Both the position numbers and the translations under genes were made by a program. A stretch of DNA of 64,000 bases, taken from positions 1,130,994 through 1,194,993 of the forward strand of contig NZ_JACHFM010000001.1 in assembly GCF_014201905.1 (NCBI RefSeq), read 5' to 3'. The notes below the pieces were generated by a model. That model ran no database searches and had not been told where the DNA came from. It saw only the letters and a list, made by a program, of their open reading frames with translations. Position 1 is the first letter of the stretch, and each line of letters opens with the position of its first letter. This DNA is from Amaricoccus macauensis (GTDB taxonomy: Bacteria > Pseudomonadota > Alphaproteobacteria > Rhodobacterales > Rhodobacteraceae). This document shows, piece after piece, positions 19,756 to 28,456 of the stretch.

Positions 19756-20421
19756 TCAAGGGGTGAGGGCGGTCGGCGCGAGGAAGCGACGGTCCGACAT
19801 GCTCTCGATCAGTGCCTGAGTGCGGTGCACCGCGCCCATGACGGCGATCCGGCTCCGCAGGCCGCCCGTCCGCTCGATGGCACCGGCGGCGTCCATCACC
19901 TCGCGGTAGTCCATGATCCGATCCGGGGACACCACGAGAGGCGGCAGGCCACTCCGCGCGAGGACATAGCTCGCGAGCAGTGTGGAGGTCCGGCGGTTGC
20001 CCTCGATGAAGAGCTGCGGAGTTGAGACGATTTCGACAATGAGCCCGGCGGCGAAGGCGACGGGGCGCGCGGTGTGGTGGCGCTTCACCCACTCGTTCAC
20101 CTCGTCGATCCCCTGGCCGGGGCGATCGTAGAACCAGGCGCGCGACGCCTCGACATGATCGGCAAAAGAAACGCGCCGCTCGGGCGTGACACCGCAGAGC
20201 ACCCGGAGATTGAGCTCCAGCAAATGCGCGCTGCCACCGTAGACAAAGGGCTCGACCCGCTCGGCAAGCAACTCGTCGACATAGCGATACCCGTCGAGCA
20301 CGCGGCGGCTGACGTCCTCCGCGGTCTCCGGGGTCGGGTCCAGGCCCGCGCGAAGCTTGGCTTCGCGCAGCACCGTGAGTTCCGCCTCGATGGCGTTAAG
20401 GTCGAGACGCGCCCAGGGCAT
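19756..20421 (-). CDS. Fic/DOC-like protein with altered active-site motif
   Basis: 221-aa protein starting MPWARLDLNA, five bases after the pstB stop, so probably part of the pst operon. The segment around residues 136-145, QLFIEGNRRT, resembles the Fic core HxFx(D/E)GNxxxxR but has Gln where the catalytic His is expected; Phe138, Glu140, Gly141 and Asn142 are kept. Fic enzymes transfer AMP or other phosphate-containing groups to proteins; loss of the His would remove or change this activity. A helix-rich N-terminal half fits the fold. The place would more commonly be held by phoU. Membership in the Fic fold is my reading of one motif, so moderately sure. Confidence 0.65.
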   Translation of the reverse strand: MPWARLDLNAIEAELTVLREAKLRAGLDPTPETAEDVSRRVLDGYRYVDELLAERVEPFVYGGSAHLLELNLRVLCGVTPERRVSFADHVEASRAWFYDRPGQGIDEVNEWVKRHHTARPVAFAAGLIVEIVSTPQLFIEGNRRTSTLLASYVLARSGLPPLVVSPDRIMDYREVMDAAGAIERTGGLRSRIAVMGAVHRTQALIESMSDRRFLAPTALTP

Positions 20422-20426
20422 TGGCC

Positions 20427-21260
20427 TCAGCTGAACTCGCCGGAGATGTAACGCTTGGTCAGATCCTGCTTCGGGTCGTGGAAGATCTGCTCGGTGTCGC
20501 CCGCCTCGCAGAGGAAGCCGGTGCGCCCGCCGCGGCTGATGTCCACCGAGAAGAAGGCGGTGGTGTCGGCGACGCGCATGGCCTGCTGCATGTTGTGGGT
20601 GACGATCGCCACCGTGTAGTCCTTCTTCAGGTCGAGCATCAGCTCCTCGATGATGCGCGTGGCGATCGGATCGAGGGCCGAGCAGGGCTCGTCCATCAGC
20701 AGCACGGTCGGCTCGGTGGCGATGGCGCGCGCGATGCAGAGACGCTGCTGCTGGCCACCGGAGAGCGCGAGGCCGTTCTCCTTGAGCTTGTCCTTCACCT
20801 CGTCCCAGAGGCCGGCCCGGCGCAGCGCGTACTCGACCCGCTGCTTGTAGTCGCCCTTGTAGCGGTTCAGCCGCAGGCCAAAGGCCACGTTCTCGAAGAT
20901 CGACATCGAGAACGGGTTCGGCTGCTGGAAAACCATGCCGATGTGACGGCGGACCACCACGGGGTCGATGTTGCGCGCGTAGATGTCCTGACCGAGGAAC
21001 TGGACCTGACCCTCGAGCCGGAAGCTCGGGATCAGATCGTTCATGCGGTTCAGCGAGCGCAGGACCGTCGACTTGCCGCAACCCGACGGGCCGATGAAGC
21101 CGGTGATCTTGTTCTTCTCGATGGCGATGTTCGTATCGCGCACCGCGAGGAACTTGCCGTAGTGGATCTCGCTGATACGGGCGTCGATCGCGGCGGCAGC
21201 AACGGTCTTCTGGGGCGCTACGTAGTCGGTGGCGGGGCGGGCGATGTCGAGGACAGACAT
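20427..21260 (-). CDS. pstB: Phosphate ABC transporter ATPase PstB
   Basis: ATPase (277 aa) of the high-affinity phosphate importer PstSCAB. Motifs: Walker [10 protein letters not shown], the FQQPNPF Q-loop typical of PstB, signature [14 protein letters not shown], Walker [14 protein letters not shown] and the switch His in THNMQQA. A 30-residue N-terminal extension precedes the ABC core, which starts near [11 protein letters not shown]. It lies 24 bases behind pstA and immediately before the Fic-like gene. Confidence 0.97.
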   Translation of the reverse strand: MSVLDIARPATDYVAPQKTVAAAAIDARISEIHYGKFLAVRDTNIAIEKNKITGFIGPSGCGKSTVLRSLNRMNDLIPSFRLEGQVQFLGQDIYARNIDPVVVRRHIGMVFQQPNPFSMSIFENVAFGLRLNRYKGDYKQRVEYALRRAGLWDEVKDKLKENGLALSGGQQQRLCIARAIATEPTVLLMDEPCSALDPIATRIIEELMLDLKKDYTVAIVTHNMQQAMRVADTTAFFSVDISRGGRTGFLCEAGDTEQIFHDPKQDLTKRYISGEFS

Positions 21261-21284
21261 GGTGGGGAGTCTCCGGGTTCCGGG

Positions 21285-22166
21285 TTACACGCGACGGGCG
21301 CTGATGAGCCGGCTGAGAACGTTGAAGGCGAGCACGATGAGCACGAGGACAAGGGAGGCGGCCCACGCGAGCTCGATCTGGTTCGGGAACGGCATTCCCG
21401 AGAAATTGTAGATCAGGATCGCGAGTGAGGCCGTGGGCTCGCCCAGGCTCGAGATCCAGTAATTCGAGAACAGTGCGGTAAAGAGCAGCGGCGCCGAGTT
21501 GCCGGCAGCACCGGCGACCGCCAGCATGACGCCGGTGAGGATCCCCGGTGTCGCCGTCGGCAGGACGACGCGAAGCATCGCCTGGGTTTCGGTGCAGCCC
21601 ATGCCGAAGGCTGCGTCCTTCATCCGCTGCGGCACCATGCGGATCGACTGCTCGGACGTCAGCATGATCGTGGGCAGCATCAGCACCGCGAGCGCCACGC
21701 CACCGGCAAGCGCCGAGTAGGTGCCCATCCAGAGCACGAGCGACGCATAGACGAAGACACCCGCGAGGATCGACGGAAAGCCGGTCAGCACCTTGGCAAT
21801 GAAGCGGGTGGCATCGGCGAGCTTGCTCTCCGGGGCGACGAAGCCGAGGAAGACGCCGCCGAGGATGCCGAAGGGCACGGAGATGAGCGTCGCCAGCGCG
21901 ACGATGACCAGCGTGCCGACCACCGCATTGCCGAAGCCGCCACCCATCTCCAGCCCGGCGGGCGGCAACTGGGTGAACAGCGCGGTTCCGAGGCGCGCGC
22001 CGCCCCGGGTGATGAGCATGTAGAGCACCGAGACAAGCGGCACGGCGGCGCCAACCGCCACGACCCAGAGCAGCACGGTGAGGACGGTGTTCCGCAGCGC
22101 CCGGCGATCGCCGAGCGAGTGGCGCAGGTCCGGGGTGCCCGGAAGTTCTGTCATGACCGCAACCAC
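21285..22166 (-). CDS. pstA: Phosphate ABC transporter permease PstA
   Basis: Inner-membrane channel subunit (293 aa) pairing with PstC, with about six membrane helices and the cytoplasmic EAA-type loop DAAFGMGCTETQAMLRVVLP that docks on PstB. It begins two bases after the pstC stop. The GTG at 22166 is preferred because AAGG lies about eight bases upstream; the ATG at 22154 (MTELPG) lacks a ribosome site. The sequence SNYWISSLGEPTASL near the C-terminus is typical of PstA. Confidence 0.94.
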   Translation of the reverse strand: MVAVMTELPGTPDLRHSLGDRRALRNTVLTVLLWVVAVGAAVPLVSVLYMLITRGGARLGTALFTQLPPAGLEMGGGFGNAVVGTLVIVALATLISVPFGILGGVFLGFVAPESKLADATRFIAKVLTGFPSILAGVFVYASLVLWMGTYSALAGGVALAVLMLPTIMLTSEQSIRMVPQRMKDAAFGMGCTETQAMLRVVLPTATPGILTGVMLAVAGAAGNSAPLLFTALFSNYWISSLGEPTASLAILIYNFSGMPFPNQIELAWAASLVLVLIVLAFNVLSRLISARRV

Positions 22167-22167
22167 A

Positions 22168-23136
22168 TCAACCGACCTTCTGCTTCGAGGACATGGCCAT
22201 GATGAGCGTGCCCACCACGTTCACCGCGAGAGAGATGACAAGGAGAACGATCGCCGCGTACATCAGCGCCTGCGTCTCGATCCCGCTGGCTTCGGGGAAC
22301 TGCGAGGCGAGGAGCGAGGCGAGGGTATTCGCCGGCGAGAACAGCGACCACGAAATCTGGTTCGAGTTGCCGATCAGCATCGCGAGCGCCATCGTCTCGC
22401 CGAGCGCGCGGCCGAATCCGAGGACGAGGCTCGCGAAGATGCCCGAGGTCGCGGTCGGGATCATGACCTTGGTGATCGCCTCCCAGCGGGTCGTGCCCAT
22501 GCCGAAGGCGGCTTCCTTGGTCTTGTAGGGAATGAGCGAGAAGGCGTCCTGGCTGATCGCGGCGACGGTGGGAAGCACCATGATCGCAAGCACGATCACC
22601 GCCGGCGCCATGGAGGGGCCGGAAAACGACGACGAGAACATCGGGAACCAGCCGAATGTCTCGTTGAGGAAGCCGGCGACCGGACGAAGCGCCGGGATCA
22701 CCACATAGATGCCCCAGAGGCCGTAGACCACCGACGGGATCGCCGCCAGCATCTCGATCACCGTGCGGAACACCTGCGCGAGCCGCGCATCGAGAAAGTC
22801 CTGGGTCAGGAAGATCGCGACACCGACACCGAAGAAGGCGGCAATGACGAGCGCGAGCACCGAGCTGTAGAGCGTGCCCCAGATCTCTGCGAGAACGCCG
22901 AACTTCTCCTGACCGGGATCCCAGACCGCCGACGTCAGAAAGCCGAAACCGTACCGCTCGATCGCGGGCATCGCGCGAAAGCCGATCTCCCAGAGGATGT
23001 AGATCAGCAGCAGAACGACGAGCGCCCCGGCGGCATAGGCGCCGCCGCGGAACACACGATCCGCTATGATGTCACCCGTGGTCGGTGGTCGCGACGCCGA
23101 CCGCCCACTGTCCTGCTTGAAATCAGTCGAACTCAT
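22168..23136 (-). CDS. pstC: Phosphate ABC transporter permease PstC
   Basis: Second channel subunit of the phosphate importer (322 aa). The ATG at 23136 (MSSTDFKQDS) has GGAG three bases upstream, making longer in-frame starts unlikely. A first helix (AAGALVVLLLIYILWEIGF) is followed by a periplasmic segment, then about five further helices; the cytoplasmic coupling loop reads TKEAAFGMGTTRWEAITKVM. PstC-specific features include IPSVVYGLWGI. Cotranscribed with pstS (73-base gap) and pstA. Confidence 0.95.
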   Translation of the reverse strand: MSSTDFKQDSGRSASRPPTTGDIIADRVFRGGAYAAGALVVLLLIYILWEIGFRAMPAIERYGFGFLTSAVWDPGQEKFGVLAEIWGTLYSSVLALVIAAFFGVGVAIFLTQDFLDARLAQVFRTVIEMLAAIPSVVYGLWGIYVVIPALRPVAGFLNETFGWFPMFSSSFSGPSMAPAVIVLAIMVLPTVAAISQDAFSLIPYKTKEAAFGMGTTRWEAITKVMIPTATSGIFASLVLGFGRALGETMALAMLIGNSNQISWSLFSPANTLASLLASQFPEASGIETQALMYAAIVLLVISLAVNVVGTLIMAMSSKQKVG

Positions 23137-23209
23137 ACGCTCCAGCCCCCGGATGAAAACCGGCGCAGCCTCACGGCCGCACCGGCGATAGGTCAGACGT
23201 GGCTCTGGC

Positions 23210-24244
23210 TCAGGAGCCGGCGCCGATCTTCTCCGCAGCCGTCCGGACCTTCTCGATGACCGCTTCCGGCATCTCGATGTAGCCAAGGCTCTCGGCCATC
23301 GCCTGACCGTCGGTCAGGCCGTACTCCACCAGCTTCTTCATCGCGTCGGCCTTCACCGGATCGGCGACCGACTTCGGGAAGACCATCCAGGTGAAGGTCG
23401 CGATCGGGTAGGCATTCTCGCCGTCCGGATCGGTGATGAAGGCACGCATCTGGTCGTCGAACTGCGCGGAGGCAAGCGCGTTCGAGCCGCCCTCGCCGCC
23501 GGCCTTGATGAACTTGCCGGCCTTGTTCTCGAGATCGGCCATCGGAGTGCCGGTCAGCTTGGCATAGCCGTACTCGGTGTAGCCGATCGCGCCCGGGGTC
23601 TGCACCACGGTCGCGGTCACGCCGTCATTCTTCGGCGCCTTCACCAGCTTGTCGGTGCTCGGCCACTGGACGGAGTTGCCAAAGCCCGGGCCGTCCTTGA
23701 ACGCGGCGTCGATCGCCGAGAGGTGGCCCGTGAAGTTGAACGTGGTGCCCGAGCTGTCCGAGCGCACGACGACGGTGATCGGCATGTCGGGCAGCGTGAC
23801 GCCCGGGTTCGCCTCGGCGATCTTCGGGTCGTTCCAGTTGGTGATGTTCCCGAGGAAGATCTCCGGGTACACGTCGCGCGGCAGCTTCACTTCAGTGACG
23901 CCCGGCAGGTTATAGATGAGAACGATCTCACCGGCGGTCATCGGAAGCAGGACGACATTGCCTTCGGCCTTGGCGATATCCTCGTCCTTCATGGCCGAGT
24001 CGCTGGCGGCGAAGTCGACGACCTTGTTCAGGTAGTCCTGGATGCCGGCACCCGAACCCTTGGACTGGTAATCGACGGTGATACCGTCGGACTTCGAGGA
24101 GAAGTCCTTGAACCAGGCCGAATAGATCGGGAACGGGAAGCTCGCTCCGGAACCCGTGAGACGGGTGTCAGACTGTGCGAGCGCCGGGAAGGCGACGGCG
24201 GTGATGGCGGCTGCGAAAGCGGCGCTGACGATGTTAAGACGCAT
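23210..24244 (-). CDS. pstS: Periplasmic phosphate-binding protein PstS
   Basis: High-affinity phosphate receptor of the Pst importer (344 aa). A Sec signal peptide ends at ALA-QSD (residues about 1-23). The mature protein carries TGSGASFPFPIYSAWF, the phosphate-binding SKGSGAGI loop, the DFAASDSAMKDED segment and RSDSSGTTFNFTGHL. It is the first gene of the operon, and an upstream Pho-box-like repeat suggests PhoB control. phoB, phoR and phoU are not in this window. Confidence 0.97.
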   Translation of the reverse strand: MRLNIVSAAFAAAITAVAFPALAQSDTRLTGSGASFPFPIYSAWFKDFSSKSDGITVDYQSKGSGAGIQDYLNKVVDFAASDSAMKDEDIAKAEGNVVLLPMTAGEIVLIYNLPGVTEVKLPRDVYPEIFLGNITNWNDPKIAEANPGVTLPDMPITVVVRSDSSGTTFNFTGHLSAIDAAFKDGPGFGNSVQWPSTDKLVKAPKNDGVTATVVQTPGAIGYTEYGYAKLTGTPMADLENKAGKFIKAGGEGGSNALASAQFDDQMRAFITDPDGENAYPIATFTWMVFPKSVADPVKADAMKKLVEYGLTDGQAMAESLGYIEMPEAVIEKVRTAAEKIGAGS

Positions 24245-24293
24245 TGGGGCAGTCCCCTCAGTTACTTGCTCGTCGCCGCTTTAACGATTCCAT

Positions 24294-24311
24294 GTGACGC
24301 CAACATGACAA
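24294..24311 (-). promoter_or_regulatory. Pho-box-like site upstream of pstS
   Basis: Reading the minus strand, TTGTCAT, four bases, then GCGTCAC: two 7-mers 11 bases apart, resembling the PhoB consensus CTGTCAT-N4-CTGTCAT (first unit 6/7, second weaker). A third, weaker GTGAC-type unit lies one step further upstream. It starts about 50 bases before the pstS ATG, as expected for an activator site. Confidence 0.55.
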
Positions 24312-24448
24312 GCCGTCACAAAACCCCGGCCGGGAAACGGCCATGCGCCAGACGCATAGCTGAGGACGGTCGAGGCTTCCGTGCAAGGGTGTTCGTGGGG
24401 GCGTCAGACGGCGCTTCCGGGTGCACAGGGCGCCCTCAGACGGCGCGC

Positions 24449-25396
24449 TCAGACGGCGCCCTGCGCCGCGAGACTCGCGCGCGAGTCTTCCACGTCCCGG
24501 CCGATCTGCTCCACCAGCGCGTCGATGCTGTCGTAGCGCACTTCCGGCCGCAGGTACTCGACGAGACCGACCGAGACCTCCTCGCCGTAAAGATCGCCCG
24601 AGAAGTCCATGAGATAGACCTCAAGATTCGGCTTCTCGCCGTCGAACGTCGGCCTTATCCCGATGGACGCGGCCCCGGGGTAGCGCCCGCTGTGCGGGCC
24701 GGTCAGCACGTCCACCGTCGCGGCATAGACCCCGAAGCGCGGCAGGTGCAGCCCGTCGAGGGAGAGGTTGATCGTCGGAAACCCGAGCTGGCGGCCGAGC
24801 TTCTTGCCATGCTCCACGGGCCCCTGAATGCGGTGCCAGTGACCGAGGATGCGCGCGGCGCGGCCCGGCTCGCCGGCGGTCAGCGCCGCGCGAATCGCCG
24901 TGGAGGAGAAATCCCCCGTCTGATCGCAGACGAGCGGCGCCACGGAGACGCCAAAGCCCGCCGCCGTGCCGAGGGCCTTCAGCGTGTCGCTGTCGCCGCT
25001 CCGGGCGCGCCCGAACCGGAAATCGGCGCCAACCGCCACGTAGCGGACGCCCATCCCGTCGACGAGCACGTTCTGGACGAAGTCCAGCGGCTCGAGACTG
25101 GCGAGAGCCTGATCAAAGCTGAGTTCATAGAGGACTTCCACGCCGAGCTTCGCCATGCGGCTGGCGCGCGCCTCGGCGGTGGTGAGCCGAAAGGGCGGCG
25201 CTCCAGGGGCGAAGAAGGCGCGCGGGTGCGGCTCGAACGTGACGACACCGAACGGGACGCCAAGCTCGCCCGCGGCAGCGTGGGCGAGCGCCAGAACCGA
25301 CTGGTGTCCGAGATGGACACCGTCGAAGTTCCCCATGGCAACGGCAGCGCCGCGGTCCGATGCAGGCAGCCCACGATAGTCTCGGATCAGCTTCAT
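24449..25396 (-). CDS. ribF: Bifunctional riboflavin kinase/FAD synthetase
   Basis: Converts riboflavin to FMN and FMN to FAD (315 aa). The N-terminal nucleotidyltransferase domain shows AMGNFDGVHLGHQSVL (the HxGH-type nucleotide-binding motif). The C-terminal kinase domain begins around residue 180, with GPVEHGKKLGRQLGFPT, the PTINL segment and NLEVYLMDFSGDLYG. The ATG at 25396 (MKLIRDYRG) is preceded by GGGAG; the longer open frame upstream has no support. It lies 37 bases behind the MaoC-like gene. Confidence 0.96.
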   Translation of the reverse strand: MKLIRDYRGLPASDRGAAVAMGNFDGVHLGHQSVLALAHAAAGELGVPFGVVTFEPHPRAFFAPGAPPFRLTTAEARASRMAKLGVEVLYELSFDQALASLEPLDFVQNVLVDGMGVRYVAVGADFRFGRARSGDSDTLKALGTAAGFGVSVAPLVCDQTGDFSSTAIRAALTAGEPGRAARILGHWHRIQGPVEHGKKLGRQLGFPTINLSLDGLHLPRFGVYAATVDVLTGPHSGRYPGAASIGIRPTFDGEKPNLEVYLMDFSGDLYGEEVSVGLVEYLRPEVRYDSIDALVEQIGRDVEDSRASLAAQGAV

Positions 25397-25433
25397 CGGC
25401 TCCCTTGCGGGGCCGCGGACCCGCCCCGTCGCG

Positions 25434-25889
25434 TCAGTCGAACTTCCGGCTCGGCGCCAACACCAGCGCCTCGCCGTCGAGGACCACCGTATCGCCCACC
25501 CGGCAGGCGCAATCAAGCGTCACCCGGCGGCGGGAATGGTCGATCTCCCGGACCGTCACGATGGCCTCCACGCGGTCACCGGGGCGGACCGGCGCGCGGA
25601 AGCGCAGGCTCTGCTTCAGGTAGACCGTTCCGTGCCCCGGCAGTTGCTCGCCGATGACGGCGGAGATGAGGGCGGCGGTCAGCATGCCGTGGGCAATGCG
25701 GCCCTCGAAGATCGTGTCACGGGCATAGTCGTCATCGAGATGCACGGGATTGTGGTCGGTCGAGAGCTCGGCGAAAAGCGAGATCTCCCGGTCGCCGATG
25801 GTCTTGGCCACCGACCGCGTCATCCCGATCTCGATCTCCTCGATGCAGATCGTACCGACCGGCAGATTGTGCTCGCGCATATCCAGCAT
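25434..25889 (-). CDS. MaoC-like (R)-hydratase domain protein
   Basis: Single hotdog-fold hydratase of the MaoC family (151 aa from ATG 25889, which has a GAGGG site). The conserved hydratase-2 motif is present as DHNPVHLDDDYARDTIFEGRIAHGML, in which Asp and His are the catalytic pair; quoted segments DHNPVHLDDDYA and EGRIAHGML lie near residues 44-71. Relatives hydrate enoyl-CoA to (R)-3-hydroxyacyl-CoA, but the substrate here is not determined. Neighbours do not form an evident fatty-acid pathway. Confidence 0.85.
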   Translation of the reverse strand: MLDMREHNLPVGTICIEEIEIGMTRSVAKTIGDREISLFAELSTDHNPVHLDDDYARDTIFEGRIAHGMLTAALISAVIGEQLPGHGTVYLKQSLRFRAPVRPGDRVEAIVTVREIDHSRRRVTLDCACRVGDTVVLDGEALVLAPSRKFD

Positions 25890-26008
25890 CGCGCCCTCGC
25901 TTGTCACGTTGTGCAGCGCACCATAACCCAGAATCGGGGATGGCGCAACATGCTCGCGCAAGAATGCCACGAAATGACGAGACTGGCCGTAACGATATTA
26001 CCCGGCGA

Positions 26009-27091
26009 TCACGGCCGTGCCGGTTCCGGTGCCGTCGCGCCGGCCCGGAGCACGTTCAGGAAACCCTCCACCTCGGCCTCGGTCGTCGACCAGTTGCAGA
26101 CGAGACGGGCGGACAACGGCTCGTCATCCGGCCCCTCGAGGGTCTGGTGCCCGGGCCAGAGATAATACTGTGCGCCCGCGGCCCGCGCGGCGCGATGTCC
26201 GGCGCGCGGCCACGCGGCAAAGACGGCGTTCGCTTCGGTCGGATGCACGAGCTTTGCCCCCGGAAGGCTCGCAATGCCCTCGGAAAGCTGGCGCGCGCGC
26301 GCATTGGCCTGCCCGGCCAGCGTGCGCCAGAGACCATCACAGAGGTAGCTCTCCATCTGCGCCGAAAGGAAGCGGTGCTTCGAGAACAGATGCCCGCCCC
26401 GCTTGCGGCGCAATTCGAACTCCCACGCCCTCGCCGGATCGAACAGGACGACCGCCTCGACCCCCATGCATCCGTTCTTGGTGCCGCCAAGGCTCAGCAC
26501 GTCGACCCCGGCGCGCCACGTGAGCTCAGCGGAGGTGCAGCCGAGGAACGCCAGCGCATTGGCAAAGCGCGAACCGTCCATGTGCACCGGCAGGTGATAC
26601 TCCCGCGCGATCGCCGAGAGCCGCGCCACGTCCTCCGGCGAATAGACCGTGCCGGCTTCCGTGGCGTTGGTGAGGCTCACCGCCCCGCGCTGCACGTTGT
26701 GCACCCCCGCCCGCGCCGTGAACGCCAGTGCGTCCCGCAGCCCGTCGGGCGCGATCCGCCCGTTCGCCCCGTCGATGAGCGTCAGCTTCGCGCCACCGGT
26801 GTAGAACTCCGGCGCGCCGCACTCGTCCTCCTCCACGTGGGAGGTGCGGTGACAATAGATCGTCGCCCACGGCGGGCAGAGGCACGCGAGCGCCAGCGCG
26901 TTCGCCGCCGTGCCGGTCGGGACGAGATAGACCGCCGCCTCCGGCGCCTCGAAGACCTCGCGCACCCGCTCGGTCACCCGCGCCATCGCCGCATCGGCGC
27001 CATAGGACATGGCATGGCCCTGATTGGCCCGGAGCACCGCCGCCATCACCTCGGGTGCGGCCGGGCTCGTGTTGTCGGAAGCGAACCACAT
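26009..27091 (-). CDS. Low-specificity threonine aldolase-like beta-eliminating lyase
   Basis: PLP-dependent fold-type I enzyme of the beta-eliminating lyase family (360 aa), cleaving threonine-type beta-hydroxy amino acids to glycine and an aldehyde. It begins MWFASDNTSPAAPEV, and shows VPTGTAANALAL (PLP-phosphate region), HMDGSRFANAL (the Asp contacting the PLP ring) and the Schiff-base lysine in LSLGGTKNG. Its start overlaps the ycgN stop by one base. The substrate is inferred from the family; ltaE would be the usual symbol. Confidence 0.9.
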   Translation of the reverse strand: MWFASDNTSPAAPEVMAAVLRANQGHAMSYGADAAMARVTERVREVFEAPEAAVYLVPTGTAANALALACLCPPWATIYCHRTSHVEEDECGAPEFYTGGAKLTLIDGANGRIAPDGLRDALAFTARAGVHNVQRGAVSLTNATEAGTVYSPEDVARLSAIAREYHLPVHMDGSRFANALAFLGCTSAELTWRAGVDVLSLGGTKNGCMGVEAVVLFDPARAWEFELRRKRGGHLFSKHRFLSAQMESYLCDGLWRTLAGQANARARQLSEGIASLPGAKLVHPTEANAVFAAWPRAGHRAARAAGAQYYLWPGHQTLEGPDDEPLSARLVCNWSTTEAEVEGFLNVLRAGATAPEPARP

Positions 27092-27585
27092 CAGACGTCC
27101 TCCTCGATCACGTGGTCCGGCCAGTCGTCTTCGTTGACTGAATACTCGGCCACCATCCGTCCCTTGAACGAAACCCCGGCCCGATGAACGCTCTCGGGGT
27201 CACCCGAGATGAGCGGGTGCCACGGCTCAAGATCGTGGCCTTCATGGACCAGCCGGTACGCACAGCTTCGCGGCATCCACGTGAGCACCTCCTCGAGGTT
27301 CTCCTGCCCGAGCGTCACGCACCCGGCCACAAGCTGCCGCCGCAGCGCATAGTTGCCGCATCGGCAGGTGTCGAGATCGAGCAGCCGGCAGGCGACGTTG
27401 GTATAGACCACGTCGCCGGTCTCATCGTCTTCCAGCTTGACGACGCAGCACTTGGCACAACCGTCGCAAAGCGCCTCCCACTCCGCGCGCGTGAGATCCT
27501 CCAGCGGATAGCGCCGCCAGAACTCCGCCCGAAGGCCCTTCCCCGCCAACCCGCTCAAGGCGCCCCCGTCGCAATGCTGAGACAA
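27091..27585 (-). CDS. YcgN-family cysteine-cluster protein
   Basis: Conserved protein of unknown function (164 aa) of the UPF0260/YcgN family, with a putative zinc or iron-sulfur site. The cysteines cluster in LCDGCAKCCVVKLED, ACRLLDLDTCRCGNY and PRSCAYRLV. Family hallmark EPWHPLISGDPESVHRAG is present. The 5' end overlaps the 3' end of chaN by 31 bases if the ATG at 27585 is used, so a slightly later start is possible. Confidence 0.9.
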   Translation of the reverse strand: MSQHCDGGALSGLAGKGLRAEFWRRYPLEDLTRAEWEALCDGCAKCCVVKLEDDETGDVVYTNVACRLLDLDTCRCGNYALRRQLVAGCVTLGQENLEEVLTWMPRSCAYRLVHEGHDLEPWHPLISGDPESVHRAGVSFKGRMVAEYSVNEDDWPDHVIEEDV

Positions 27586-28385
27586 GGATCGTCCCGCGGC
27601 ACGGCCGGCGAGACGAGCACCGCGTCGAAATCCCGGGCATCGTCCGGTTCTTCCTCGGCCTGCCCGAGCGCGAAGACGTCGATATGCGGCGCCGCGACGT
27701 CGATCAGCGACGGCACCCCGCGGCTGCGGCTGGCATGCCCGGTGCCCGAGATCACCACGACCTGCCCGTCGCCGGTCCTGGTCCGTGCCCAGAGCGCCGC
27801 ATCGGCGATTTCCGCGTCCCGCAGGCGCTGGGCCTCCACCATGCCGGGCAACATCTCCTGTGGCAGCTTGTCGCAGTGCGCCGCCGCCTGCTCCGCCACG
27901 CGGCGGTCCTGTTCCTTGGCCGGCAGCGGCTGGTCCAGTCCATAGGTACTGGCGTCCGGCCCGAAGACACCGGCGGCGCCCTCGACCATCGCCCGCCTCA
28001 CCTCGGCCCGCGGCTGCTCGGCGCCGAAAATCCGGGCCTCCGGCGCCGCATCGAGGATCGCACTGTAGTACGCAAAATCGGGCCAGCCGCTTTCGTCCCA
28101 GTCCAGCGCCTCGGCAATCGCATCCGCGTCCGCGCCCTGTTCGCGCAGTTCGTTCACCCGGCCCTCGGCCTCCTGCGGGATCATCTCGAACACGATGGCC
28201 GCAGGCCGAAGGGCCGCGACGATGGCGGCCTGATTCGCGTGATGGCCCGGATTGTCATGGACCTCGCCGAGAATCACCACGTCAGCCTTCTTCGCCGCGG
28301 CGATCACGCCCTCGACGCCCGTTGCCTGCACGCCGCCCGGCAGCAGCAGGGCGCACGCCAGCGCTGCATTCCGAACCCGACGCAA
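27555..28385 (-). CDS. chaN: ChaN-family heme-binding/uptake protein
   Basis: Member of the ChaN (PF04187) family (276 aa), which in Campylobacter binds heme as a dimer at the outer membrane. Motifs: VVILGEVHDNPGHHANQAA, the FEMIPQEAE segment and the C-terminal VVISGTGHASRSRGVP. Translation appears to start at TTG 28385, with GGAG eight bases upstream. The N-terminus is a short hydrophobic signal-like stretch containing LACA, so a lipoprotein or secreted form is possible. It precedes and overlaps ycgN. Heme binding here is inferred from the family only. Confidence 0.82.
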   Translation of the reverse strand: MRRVRNAALACALLLPGGVQATGVEGVIAAAKKADVVILGEVHDNPGHHANQAAIVAALRPAAIVFEMIPQEAEGRVNELREQGADADAIAEALDWDESGWPDFAYYSAILDAAPEARIFGAEQPRAEVRRAMVEGAAGVFGPDASTYGLDQPLPAKEQDRRVAEQAAAHCDKLPQEMLPGMVEAQRLRDAEIADAALWARTRTGDGQVVVISGTGHASRSRGVPSLIDVAAPHIDVFALGQAEEEPDDARDFDAVLVSPAVPRDDPCLSIATGAP

Positions 28386-28409
28386 TCGAGCAACTCCGCG
28401 ACCTACTGA

Positions 28410-28437
28410 CCGGCGGCACTATGACACGCACCGCCGG
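28410..28437 (-). terminator. Hairpin behind rpoH2
   Basis: CCGGCGG (28410-28416) and CCGCCGG (28431-28437) form a 7-bp stem with a 14-base loop, 20 bases after the rpoH2 stop. There is no T-run, so it is a weak terminator or mRNA-stabilising hairpin. Confidence 0.3.
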
Positions 28438-28456
28438 GAGGGTCACCCCTTTCCGG

